Shown here: positions 35,461 through 62,200 of the stretch, piece after piece
Layout: the number at the start of each line of letters is the position of its first letter
Numbering within the stretch: position 1 is the first letter of the stretch
Assembly (NCBI GenBank): GCA_030248215.1
Contig: JASANG010000725.1
Coordinates: forward strand, 1 to 64,000
Origin: Enoplolaimus lenunculus
Lineage: Eukaryota > Nematoda > Enoplea > Enoplida > Thoracostomopsidae
Direction of reading: 5' to 3'
DNA length: 64,000 nucleotides
Translations under genes and position numbers: made by a program
Notes under the pieces: model-generated
Seen by the model: the letters and a program-made list of their open reading frames with translations, nothing else
Database searches by the model: none
Told to the model about the DNA's origin: nothing

Positions 35461-37473
35461 CTTTCAAGTGAGGAGTTGGATGTCCTATACAGTGAACATA
35501 TCAAGTGAGGTCACAAGTTTAATGGTATATATCTACATACAGATATTCAGAAATAAAAACACAAAGTTCACATACAAATAGTAAGTCTTTTGATTTCCAG
35601 TCTGCCCAAGCAATTCATTAAGCCTAAGTGCCACTTGGACATACACAGACATATTAACGGTACTTGCGTGTCAGGTTTAAGTCTCAGGCTTAAGCCTAAG
35701 TGTCAAGCTTAACAATGTGTCCAGATTAACCCTAAGTTCACGCCTAGGCGCAAAAACGTTACCTCCCTGGACCTGTACATGAAATAAACACAGCCGTAAT
35801 ATTCTATGCCCTGGTCATATTTAAAAACTGCGTCTTTTAAATAGTTTAGTGTACAAATCCTTCCGCGCTCGGCCACCCAAAAGCAATGTTTATTCAAGAT
35901 CTGTATTCGTTTCCAAACAGTACATTTCATTTTGTTTCTTCTGTAGTTTTAGGGGTCGAATCCAAAAACACTGCATTTCAGAATTTTAAAACAGGGGTCA
36001 AATACTAATCTACAATGTAAAAACTCCAATTCCTTTTGTCAATTAGGAAGTTAAAATCGAATTCCTATGAGCAATTTTAAAGTAAATATCAATTTAACAT
36101 CCCATATAGTAAAACAGAGGTCAACTAGGAAATTGAGGTTAGATTAATTATCTCACTATGAGAATGGAAATTGTGAATTAACGTTAGAAGGGGAATTGAG
36201 ACGAAATTTTTAAAATTTCACCTTCAAATTCCGACTTGATATTAAAAACGTTAAACTTCAATTCACTACTCGTGATTTGGGGGCTTTTATTTCCACGGCA
36301 TGGACGCAAAATAAAGTGGATGATGCATAAACGTGTGACAATGTTTAAACTTGACAATAGTTAACTTCTCCTTAGGACAACATTTTGATATGCCTAACAC
36401 AAGCCTTGTCGCTGTCGCAATTTTTTGTGACACATGATAACCTGGTGTTAACACATATAGACATCCAAAACAAAAACACTAAAAACACAAATAAGTACTG
36501 TGTATGTTCAATGTGTGCAAAATTTAGCACTTAACGGAGCGATGATGAACTCCCACTGTAGGGAATGCGACGAGGCGTTTCCTCCAGGATTACTTTTTTG
36601 GCGGCGGGGACTAAAAGAATTTCTGGCTTCTGACTGTACTGATACTTTCACGGGAGCGGGAACTAAGCATTTTATATTTTCTGGACTATTTTAAATTCGC
36701 GTTAACCCAAGAATATGTCGTTCTCGGCATCCTGATAACTGTGCTATTGTGAACCTTGCACAATGTGATAGTCTTCAGAAAACAAAGAGTCGTCGAATAA
36801 CAAATTCAATATTTTAACAATGTGAAACCCCAACTTGCCTTCGCCAGTATATTACTCAGTGCTGTTTTTTACTCAATTTGTATGTCGCGCAATTGACGCT
36901 TCATTAGTTCAGTTGCACAAAACAAGCGAAGATCAAAATAATAGAAACTTGGGCGTGAAATATAGTTCAAACATGAATGATCTTCAATAATACGTAATGC
37001 CAAAACATTGAATAGACAGCAAAAAAAACGGCAAAATTGAAAACTCCAGCACTTTTAGAGGGGGTTCGCGTTTGAGTATCAAGGTATAAAACAAACTGGA
37101 ACATAACAATTTGTCATTTTTGCAACGTTATTTTTTGCGTTGGTAGCACTCAGTAAGACTGGCCCTGTCAGAGCAAGCATTCTTTTCATAATATGTACAC
37201 CAGGGACTCAGCCAGGACTTTATTTCGGGATCAACGGAAGCACAATCTATGTACCTTCGGTCGTTTATTTCCGACGACGAATGAAATCTACTTAATTTGT
37301 ATCGTCCGTTTCTAGTAAAATGACTTAATTTCCATTGACCAAAATCGAGAACCGGAAGGTAAAAAAACTGCCATAACTGGAATTCCGATTGCATCCTGAC
37401 CGGAACCGGATAAATTTTTACCGGATATTAAACCGGATCCGCATGTCCGGTCAAACTGAGAATCCTGTGTCAA
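35461..37473. other. Intergenic, low-complexity patches
   Basis: No convincing gene. Degenerate AAGCCTAAG/CTTAGGC words occur at 35,620-35,750. At 37,317-37,470 there is a CCGGA/TCCGG-rich patch like the ends of the element at 37,874. The open frames here are short and unsupported by splice context or composition. Confidence 0.5.
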
Positions 37474-37479
37474 AACAAT

Positions 37480-53001
<15,522 letters not shown>

Positions 53002-53337
53002 TTGCGATAAAGCTCACTCGATGTAGGTATTATATACGAAACGTTAAAAAATACCGAACGTTTAATGAACACTACACATAGGACTAGGACTTCATAGTAG
53101 GGCTAGTAAGTGCAAAACAGGGTACAAAGCAGAACTGGATTATATCGGAAAATAAGAACAGCAAATTGATAAATAAAATTTCACTACGAATCTATGAATT
53201 TTCAGTTATATACGCAATAAATGAATTATTTATTTTGAATTTTTAAAATTTTTCGGTGATGACAAAAATTGACCGAGGTAGTCAGTCTCAGTCTCATGTC
53301 TATTCGCTGTCAGTATACATATATATACGTACTTGTG

Positions 53338-55156
53338 GGCGAAATGCGCAAATGCCTTCGAAAATATATTTCATTTGGCGGTGCCTTATAAAATGAATGA
53401 GTTATGGTCGATCATAAAAGTTCGATAAAGTTTTAGTTATTATTGCAAGATTTCAAATTCGGTTGAAATCTCATATACTGAATCACTCAGAAAGGTAGTC
53501 TAAATTTCGCAGCAGGTTGTAGGTCGTGAAATGGCATTTACGAAAATATATTTCATTTGGCGGTGCCGTATAAAATGAATGAGTTATGGTCGATCATAAA
53601 AGTCGGTAAAGTTTATTTATTATTGCACGATTTCAAGTTCGGTTGAAATCTCATATACTGAATCACTCAGAAAGGTAGTCTAAATTTAGCAGCAGGTTGT
53701 ATGTCTTGAAATTGCATTTACGAAAATATATTTCATTTCGCGGTGCCGTATAAAATGAATGAGTTATGGTCGATCATAAAAGTCGGTAAAGTTTTATTTA
53801 TTATTGCAAGATTTCAAGTTCGGTTGAAATCTCATATACTGAATCACTCAGAAAGGTAGTCTAAATTTAGCAGCAGGTTGTATGTCTTGAAATTGCATTT
53901 ACGAAAATATATTTCATTAGGCGGTGCCGTATAAAATGAATGAGTTATGGTCGATCATAAATGTTCGATAAAATATTAGTTATTATTGCAAGATTTCAAA
54001 TTCGGGTGAAGTCGCAAATACTGAATCACTCAGAAAGGTAGCCTAAATTTAGCAGCAGGTTGTAGGTCGTGAAATGGCATTTACGAAAATATATTTCATT
54101 TGGCGGTGCCGTATAAAATGAATGAGTTATGGTCAATCATAAAAGTTCGGTAAAGTTTTAGTTATTATCGCAAGATTTCAAATTCGGGTGAAATCTCAAA
54201 TACTGAATCACTCAGAAAGGTAGTCTAAATTTAGCAGCAGGTTGTAGGTCTTGAAATGGCGTTTTTACAAAAATATATTTCATTTGGTGGTGCCGTATAA
54301 AATGAATGAGTTAAGGTTGATCGTAAAAGTCGGTAAAGTTTTATTTATTATTGCAAGATTTCAAATTCGGGTGAAGTCGCAAATACTGAATCACTCAGAA
54401 AGGTAGTCTAAATTTAGCAGCAGGTTGTAGGTCTTGAAGTGGCATTTACGAAAATATATTTCATTTGGCGGTGCCTTATAAAATGAATGAGTTATGGTCG
54501 ATCATAAAAGTTCGATAAAGTTTTAGTTATTATTGCACGATTTCAAATTCGGTTGAAATCTCATATACTGAATCACTCAGAAAGGTAGTCTAAATTTCGC
54601 AGCAGGTTGTAGGTCTTGAAATGGCATTTACGAAAATATATTTCATTTGGCAGTGCCGTATAAAATGAATGAGTTATGGTCGATCATAAAAGTCGGTAAA
54701 GTTTTATTTATTATTGCAAGATTTTAAGTTCGGTTGAAATCTCATATACTGAATCACTCAGAAAGGTAGTCTAAATTTAGCAGCAGGTTGTAGGTCTTGA
54801 AATGGCATTTACGAAAATATATTTCATTTGGCGGTGCCGTATAAAATGAATGAGTTATGGTTGATCAAAAAATGCGGTAAAGTTTTAGTTATTATCGCAA
54901 GATTTCAAATTCGGGTGAAATCTCAAATACTGAATCACTCAGAAAGGTAGTCTAAATTTAGCAGCAGGTTGTATGTCTTGAAATTGCATTTAAGAAAATA
55001 TATTTCATTTGGCGGTGCCGTATAAAATGAATGAGTTATGGTCGATCATAAAAGTCGGTAAAGTTTTATTTATTATTGCAAGATTTCAAATTCGGGTGAA
55101 GTCGCAAATACTGAATCACTCAGAAAGGTAGCCTAAATTTAGCAGCAGGTTGTAGG
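53338..55156. repeat. 181-bp satellite array, about ten units
   Basis: Tandem units of 180-184 bp, recognised by CTGAATCACTCAGAAAGGTA and by CATTTGGCGGTGCCGTATAA, each seen about ten times. Units differ by a few bases, and alternate variants (AAAGTCGGTAAAG or AAAGTTCGATAAAG; ATCTCATATACTG or GTCGCAAATACTG) recur in a patchwork, which suggests unequal exchange within the array. No coding potential. It lies upstream of the ISWI gene. Confidence 0.95.
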
Positions 55157-55893
55157 TATCTCGACAACATATCTACGATTTGGCAAGCTATGAATATTGC
55201 TACGAACGTTGAAGAAAACTTTTTAAAATCTCTACCACGCTAAAGCACCAGTCTCACTCACAACCACTTAAGGAGAATTGTACTTAAATTTTCGCATTTT
55301 TGCTCTCCCATACACGAAAAACCTGGCATTTGAGAATTTTTGCAACCATATGTAACTGGGTACATTCTATGTAGAAAAAATGTACCCAGCGCGCGTTGCA
55401 TTTTTGGCTTACCCCCCTTATTTTGGTGGGTATCAACATCTTCATAGATGCTGAAATTCATGTGCTGTTTTCATATACTGAAAAGTGGCTCGATTATATT
55501 TTCGGTTTTGGCTGGCGGATACGCGTGTAATAAACGTAAAATTGACCCCCCCTTAAAAAATGAGGGGGTAGGACCAAAACGCAACGAGTGCTGGTAGATT
55601 TAATTCCATGCAACACAAGGCGTTTTGCATAGTCTTGTTTAAGGGATCATCCACTCTTGGTTTAAACATACCGCACATCATTTACGCATCATTACGAACA
55701 ACTATAAAATTTGAAATGCAAAATCAGGCATTAATCTTTCTAAAACAAAACCGACAATTGCAGGGTATAACCGGAGGTTTGCCTCCGGCTCCGGGTACGA
55801 CCGAAAATCGATCCCCGGCTCCGGTAGAATTTCTACCGGAGGTTCCGGCAATTCGGTAGTAAAATTTTACAAACTTTTACACAATTTATCTGT
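55157..55893. other. Intergenic, no gene seen
   Basis: AT-rich sequence ending in a CCGGAGG/CCTCCGG-rich palindromic patch (55,775-55,858) like those of the hAT-type foldbacks. I see no gene. Confidence 0.5.
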
Positions 55894-55894
55894 T

Positions 55895-56280
55895 TGGCGC
55901 GTTTAGTCCTATCCACTTTTCCCGTATTCCAAACAAAGCCTATGCTTCCGATTTTCACTACCACCTCAGGGAAAATCTATGCGTTTAAATTCTCCACTTT
56001 TCCCGTTTTCCAACCTAAACCTATACTTCAGATTTTTCTAACAACCAAGGAAAAACCTAGACATTTTAATTTTCCAGTTTTCTCGTTTTCCAAACAAAAC
56101 TTTAGCTTCAGATTGTTTCTACCAATCGAGGGTAAATCTAGGCGCTTAAGTTTTCCACGTTTCCCGTTTTCGAAACAAAACCTATGCTTCAGGTGTTTCT
56201 TGACACCAAGAGAAAATCTAGGTATTTTAATTTTCTACCTTTCCACATTTTCCAAACAAAACCTGTGGTTCAGAGTGTTG
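55895..56280. repeat. 80-bp minisatellite, first block
   Basis: About five units of 77-84 bp built from TTTTCCACTTTTCCCGTTTT, CCAAACAAAACCTATGCTTC and AGGGAAAATCTAGGC. The same unit returns at 57,625-59,340. The long open frames over it come from the repeat. Confidence 0.88.
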
Positions 56281-56282
56281 TC

Positions 56283-56732
56283 GTTGGGTCGGTCGGGATA
56301 GCTTCCAGCCTATGTTTTTGCTGAGTCGGGCGGGATAGCTGGGACAGCTTCGAGCGTTTGTTTTCGTTGGGTCGGTTGGGGCAGCTGGGACAGCTTCGAG
56401 CCTATGTTTTTGCTGGGTCGGTCGGGACAACCAGGATAACGTCGAACCTATGCTTTCGATGGGTTGATCGGGATAGCCGGGACCGCTTTGAGCGTGTGTT
56501 TTCGTTGGGTCGGTCGGTACGCCGGACAGCTTCGAGCCTATGTTTTTGCTGGGTCGGGCGGGACAGATGGGACAGCTTCGAGCCTATGCTATTGCTGGGT
56601 CGGGCGGGACATCCGGGACAGCTTCGAGCGTGTGTTTTCCTTGGGTTGGTCGGGACAGCTTCGAGCGTGTGTTTTCCTTGGGTTGGTCGGGACAGCAGGG
56701 ACAATTTTGACCCTATGCTTTTGCTGAATCTG
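56283..56732. repeat. About 45-bp minisatellite
   Basis: Around ten degenerate units with GGGTCGGTCGGGACAGC and TTCGAGCCTATGTTTTTGCT. A short inverted version with GCTGTCCCGACC words stands at 57,360-57,565, so the family has been flipped once in this region. Non-coding. Confidence 0.85.
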
Positions 56733-57355
56733 TTAAATTGGTGTTATCATTTCATCGCAAATTTGTTTTGAAGCACCTACCCAAATTGCCTGAACCTCCG
56801 GCTAAAATTTTCCCGAGCAGGAGCTATAGGTCAACTTTCTGCAGAAGCTTTAGGCAGTAGCTGCTTTGCAATTTTTACAGGATGAGTAATTTGTCATTCC
56901 TAGTCGGAATGCACTATTTGTGGTATTACAATTTTTAAGGTTTAGCTGTTTGAAAATGAATTTGAAACACAATAACAGTGTTCAATACAATTTCAACGTA
57001 TACGTAAATTGCCTAGTGTGGAGGGTGGAGGGGCACAGCCCTGTGAGAACACAATAAAAGACAACATCCCGAGATAAAATCTTCCATCCTCTACATATAC
57101 TACTTTTTAAATTACAAATTACGTTCTCAGGAACGTTCGCCCCATGAACCCCCCGCAACATTAACGAAGCCAAAGCAAGATGGAGGCTGCTGCCCCCAAG
57201 CCCCTTGCACTAAGCGATTCTCACAATTAAACTACAAAGACAAAGTCAAAAAATTTCGTTCAAACAAAGAATTGCTTAGTGTGGGGGTTTGGGGGACGCC
57301 AGCCCCTTGAAAACGCAATAAAAGAAAATGTTTTGTGTCAGTGTTCTATAGGTAC
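56733..57355. other. Spacer between minisatellites
   Basis: No gene recognised. Two places read TTGCCTAGTGTGGAGGGTGG and TTGCTTAGTGTGGGGGTTTG (57,008 and 57,270), which may be a small dispersed repeat. Confidence 0.4.
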
Positions 57356-57359
57356 ATGG

Positions 57360-57565
57360 GCCAGATTCACGCTGTCCCGACTGTCCCAACCGATCCAGCA
57401 AAAACATAGGTTTGGAGCTGTCCTAGCTGTCCGACCTACACAACAAAAACATTGGTTCGAAGCTGTCCCGACCGACCAAGCAAAAATACAGGCTCGAAGC
57501 TGTCCCGGCCGACACAACACAAACAGGTTTGAAGCTGTCCCGAAAAACCCAGCAAAAACATTTGA
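57360..57565. repeat. Inverted block of the 45-bp minisatellite
   Basis: Four to five degenerate units in the opposite orientation to 56,283-56,732, with AGCAAAAACATAGGTTTG and GAAGCTGTCCCGACC. Confidence 0.8.
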
Positions 57566-58017
57566 CCCCGGGTATATTGCTGTCCCATGGGTTAATGGGA
57601 CGGCCCTCAGAGTAACATGGGCCAAAAAATTCCACTTTTCCCGTTTTCCAAACGAAACCCGCGCTTCACATTTCCCCTACCATATCCAGGGTAAATCTAT
57701 GCATAACCAAAACCTATGGCCTACGCTTGAATTTTCCATTTTTCCCGTCATCCAACCAATTCTTCGGATATTTCTTACCAACCAAGCTAAATCTAGGCAT
57801 TTTAATTTTCCACTTTTCCTGTTTTCCAAACAAAGCCTGTGCTTCAGATTTTCCTTATCAACCCAGGGTAAATCTAGGCTTTTAAATTTTTCCGTTTTCA
57901 ACCAAAACCTATGCTTCAGATTCTTCCTAACAAAACCAGGAGAAAATCTAAGCATTAAAATTTCACACTTTTCACGTTTTCCAACCAAAACCTATGTTTC
58001 AGATGTTTCTTACCAGG

Positions 58018-58194
58018 GGCCAATGTATACAACGGCCGGAACAGTAGTATAAGCATATTTCTAAGCCTAAGCGTATGGATGAGCGTATTCCTAAGCCTAA
58101 GCATAAGCCTAAGCAAAAAACTTAGCCTAAAGCTTAAACTGACTCTCTTATATCCCATCCAGGAAACGAACCGGCCCTGTTCTATACATGGGCC
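58018..58194. mobile_element. TTAGGC-containing MITE, copy 1
   Basis: About 177 bp with imperfect GGGCCAATGTATACAACGG-type and CCGTTCTATACATGGGCC-type ends. The interior has repeated CCTAAGC/TAAGCCT words. It is a reverse-orientation relative of the element at 59,995. Confidence 0.7.
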
Positions 58195-58305
58195 AACCAA
58201 GGAACCCACTTTTCCCGTTTTCCAACAAAATCTATGCTTCAGATATTTTTTACCAACCAAGGAACCAGCTTTTCCCGTTTTCCAACCGAAACCTATGCTT
58301 CAGAT

Positions 58306-58453
58306 GGCCCATGTCACTTTAAGGGGCGTCCAGGTTTTTGGTGTGTCCCTAAAAGAATAGGTTTAGATTCTACATTACTTTTTTGCTCAAGCTTAGGCTT
58401 AGGCTTAGGAATACGTTTAATCTACTGTTACGCCCCTTAAAGTAACACTGGCC
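58306..58453. mobile_element. TTAGGC-containing MITE, copy 2
   Basis: 148 bp with ends GGCCCATGTCACTTTAAGG and CCTTAAAGTAACACTGGCC, flanked by CTTCAGAT / CTTCAGTT, an 8-base near-duplication made from the minisatellite unit it entered. The interior has GCTTAGGCTTAGGCTTAGG. A truncated relative lies at 59,350-59,440. Confidence 0.75.
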
Positions 58454-59824
58454 CTTCAGTTTTTCCCTACCAACCCAGAGTAAAAATCTAGGCATTACAA
58501 TTTTCCACTTTTCCCGTTTTCCAACCAAAACCTATGCTTCAGATATTTCTTACCAACCAAGAGAAAATTTAGGCATTAAACTTTTCCACTTTTCCCGTTT
58601 TTCAACCAAAACCTATGCCCTACGCTTGAATTTTCCACTTTTCCCGATTCGCGGCCCGAACCACACATCCCAATGTTTCAGCCAAACCAACCAAAATGTT
58701 CCTTCCCTTTTTCAGTTTTCCAGGTTTGCGAACCTCGCTTGTTCCTCTTACTTTTCCTACCAAACATGGGAAAATCTACGCATTAAAATTTTCCACTTTT
58801 CCCGTTTTCCAAACAAAACCCGTGCTTCACATTATCCCTACCATATCCAGGGTAAATCTATGCATTTTATTTTCCAACCAAAACGTATGGCCTACGCTTG
58901 AATTTTCCACTTTTCCCGTAATCCAACCAATGCTTCAGAAATTTTTTACCAACCAAGCTAAATCTAGACATTTTCATTTTCCACTTTTCCCGTTTTTCGA
59001 ACAAAGCCTGTGCTTCAGATTTTCCTTATCAACCCAGGGTAAATCTAGGCGTTTAAATTTTCCCGTTTTCAACCAAAACATATGCTTCAGATTCTTCCTA
59101 ACAACCATGAGAAAATCTAAGCATTAAAATTTTCCACTTTTCCCGTTTTCCAACCAAAACCCATGCTTCAAATATTTCTTACCAGCCAAGAGAAAATCTA
59201 GGCATTTTAATTTCACACTTTTCCCGTTTTCTAACCAAAACCTATGCTTCAAATTTTACCTACCAACCCAGGGTGAATCTAGGCATTAAAATTTTCCACT
59301 TTTTTGTTTTCCAACCAAAACCTATGTTTCAGATATTTCTTACCAGGACCCTAGATTACTTTTTTGCTCAAGCGTAGGCTTTAGGTTTTGGCTTAGGAAT
59401 ACACTTAATCTACTGTTACGCCCCTTAAAGTAAAACTGGCCCTTCACATTCCCGTTTTTCAACCAAAACCTATGCCCTACGCTTGAATTTTCCACTTTTC
59501 CCGTTTTCCGGCCCGAACCACACATCCCAATGTTTCAGCCAAACCAACCATAATGTTCCTTCCCAACCAGACTTAGACAAACCCTATACGTTCATCTTTT
59601 CCAGTTTTCCAGGTTTGCGAACCTCGCTTGTGCCTCTTACTTTTCCTACCAAACATGGGAATATCTAGGCGTTTGAATTGTCCAGTTTTCCCAGCCACGC
59701 GTATGCTTTTTAATTTTCCTACCAAAACAAAGGAAAATTTGGCCGTCATACAGGAGTGGCTGTGCTGCACTCCTGGTCGTATGGCATTTATGCACTCTAA
59801 TCAGGGTTCAGGGACCTATCCTCT

Positions 59825-60775
59825 TACGGGCTCTTACTAGGGATACGGACTCCTATTGATTGGGACTCAAAATGGGGACCCTCTATTACCCCCCTCTTAT
59901 TCGGGTAACTACAGTATATTAAAATTTGTAATTGTGGCATTAACATATACCAAGTGCTCCAAAAATTTTAAACGACGATTATTCGTAGAAATTTGGGCCA
60001 TGTAGAACAGGGCCGGATCGTTTTCCGATGGGGCTATAATAGAGTCCGTTTAAGTTTTAGACTAATTTTATTTCTTACGCTTAGGCTTAGGCTTACGAAT
60101 AGGCTCATCCATACGCTTAGGTTTAGGTTTCGGCTTAGGCTTAGGCTTAGCCTTAGGCTTAGGCTTAGGAATATGCTTATACTACTGTTTCGGCCCTGTT
60201 CTATACATGGGCCGAAATTTGCAAATCCACAACTGTAACTTAGTCTTCACATTGGTTCCAATTTCTAATATCGTTTGCTCGTAATTCGTCTCCACCCGAC
60301 GGCCATCTAATAAAGTTGTAGGTAGAATAATAATACTCCAGTACAGGCTTCGCCTTTTTGTGACACCATCTTCTTTTGACCTCCGAAAAATGCAACATGC
60401 TCCAAGGCACAACAAGACAGGCTATGAGTCCAGCTTCTATTGCAAGGCGCTTAGCCCTTCCAACCATAACAAGGATTTATTTAGATATTTGATTTAATTA
60501 GAAATACGAAGGCTACAGTGATTAACTATAACATAATTGTACTAAACAAGCATACCCTCTAGTGGTATGGTAATATTTGAAACTAACACGTCGGTCAGAA
60601 TATTCAAGTTAAATACACGAAACATAAGTAGTTCAACCCTGCACAAACATATTAATGCAGAGATTCTTCAGATTCCGTATGTTAGTGGGCGTGTTACTTA
60701 TTAGGGATACGGACTCCTATTGATTCGAGCTCAAAATGGGAACCCCCTATTATTACGCCCTATTATTCGGGTCAT
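59825..60775. repeat. Dispersed direct repeat of about 75 bases
   Basis: GGGATACGGACTCCTATTGA occurs at about 59,839 and 60,709, each followed by CTCAAAATGGG, CCCCTATTA and a TTATTCGGGT phrase. The two copies are direct and about 870 bases apart. They could be ends or remnants of one inserted element, but no body is recognisable between them apart from the MITE. Confidence 0.6.
59995..60213. mobile_element. TTAGGC-containing MITE, copy 3
   Basis: 219 bp with inverted ends (GGGCCATGTAGAACAGGGCC on the left) and a perfect 7-bp target duplication GAAATTT (59,988-59,994 and 60,214-60,220). About half of it is degenerate TTAGGC repeat. Confidence 0.8.
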
Positions 60776-60779
60776 ACAC

Positions 60780-62200
60780 TAGGATAATTTACCTAGTTTT
60801 AATTGGTCAACATTTAACTACGGCTGTTTGTGTCCGTAAACGAAAAAGTAAGAAAAATTTACCATTTCGGAGTTTATAGATACTTTGGTTTGAGTAGTTT
60901 TAGTTTTTTTGTACGAAAAGCACTGGCTCTAGAGCCTATATAAGGACGGATATTCGATAATTCTGTTAAATATAGAGGGATTCTCATTTTTAGCCTATAA
61001 TCAGGCTCGCTCCACCTCCCCTTTTATCCGCTTTTATACATTGTCTACTAAATATACGAATAGCATTGCTTGAAGCCGTTGTTTTTCTGCAAGTGATCAA
61101 AGTGAGTTATTTTATTTTATTCGATAAAAAATTGATGGTTCACAAGCAATGCCAGGAATTGAGAAGGGGACACCGAAAGGCCTCTTCCACGTGATTGACT
61201 TAACTTAATTCAAATTTCAGAAATAGCGCTAATTTGTTAATAGCTTGTTAGTGTTTATTCTTCCCTTTCAACTTAATATTGCTGTTTTAGGCTCTCCTAC
61301 CAATTATTGGTTTGGCTTCCGATCAATGCTGTTCTGCAAAATTTCAGTACAGAAAAATTCTTGAAATAAATATTGGATTGTTCGAATAGCAGTGGTGTTT
61401 CTGCGGTCTGGACGTAAAATATTCTGGTGTAAATATTTGATGTTAAAAATAGCTGAAGTTCCTATAATTTTAATATTCGGGTTGATAATACCTAATATTT
61501 AGACACGAAATTGTATGTTTTAAACTCACGTTTATCCGAATATTTTGCAAATAGCGGGTTCGGAGCATTAAAATAATCTGTTTGAATTCCATCGTTATGT
61601 GCAAATGTTCGTTAATTCTGGATAAATTGCGGTGCAAAAATAAATTGCAAAAGGTTAGGCAGTGAGTACACACGATTAGTTATAAATTATCTGAAAATTT
61701 TTGTAAAATGTCAAATGTTTCGAAGAGTGGTATAAATCTGGCTCTTTTGCGAAAAAGGGGCAGTGGTGTTACCAGCAAGTGTGGTTGTCCGTCGGTGTTA
61801 TGTTTTGGGGCGAATTATTTTGTGTTTGATTCAGGCTTCCGATTTTTTAGATCCCACTAGTTACCCTGGCCCTTTTGTTATATTGTTCGTCTTTTTGTCA
61901 TACCTATTGGATATTTGGAGGAGCTTCGTTGCTGTATTTGTTATCAATTGCTAAATTGCTCGATTTAAAGCGTAAACCTAATTTTAGTGTCGTAACTGAT
62001 ACGTTACATCTGGAGGTCCCACCGAAATACCCAATTTTAATCTTGGTAGTGAATTTGAACCCCCATTTTCAAGCCTGAGTGCTACCCATTACGCGAAGAG
62101 CCGTTATTTTTTTTCGCAATACGGCAGGATACAGTTTAAGGAGTAGGGTCTTCCCGAGTTTAGTGACGAAGACTTTAATTTTTCAGAGCCTGTTACAACC
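60780..62200. other. Intergenic, no host gene seen; possible fossil leader
   Basis: A TATATAAGG box at about 60,937 and the sequence after it lie in the same orientation as the gypsy-type fossil downstream, so part of this stretch may be its long terminal repeat or leader; I could not find a second copy to prove that. No other feature recognised. Confidence 0.35.

Larger units (their letters stand above)
57625..59340. repeat. 80-bp minisatellite, second block, interrupted by MITEs
   Basis: Around seventeen units like those at 55,895, in the same orientation, broken by the MITEs at 58,018 and 58,306 and by a stretch at 58,620-58,770. A further piece runs 59,450-59,760 with the same ATTTTCCACTTTTCCCGTTT core. 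The block 58,600-59,050 and the block 59,460-59,720 repeat a longer order (CGGCCCGAACCACACATCCC), so higher-order duplication has occurred. Confidence 0.85.

Noticed and set aside
36500-36694. Cys-containing 64-codon frame as a zinc-finger gene
   Set aside because: Cys spacing fits no known finger and there is no flanking exon or repeat support.
53338-55156. CRISPR-like array
   Set aside because: Whole units repeat with no unique spacers, and the genome is eukaryotic.
55894-58052. Long repetitive proteins encoded over the minisatellites
   Set aside because: Several frames are open at once because of the repeat structure; no splice, start or domain support.
60080-60175. A telomere or interstitial telomere array
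   Set aside because: The TTAGGC runs are short, degenerate and enclosed by inverted ends with a target duplication, so they belong to a MITE.
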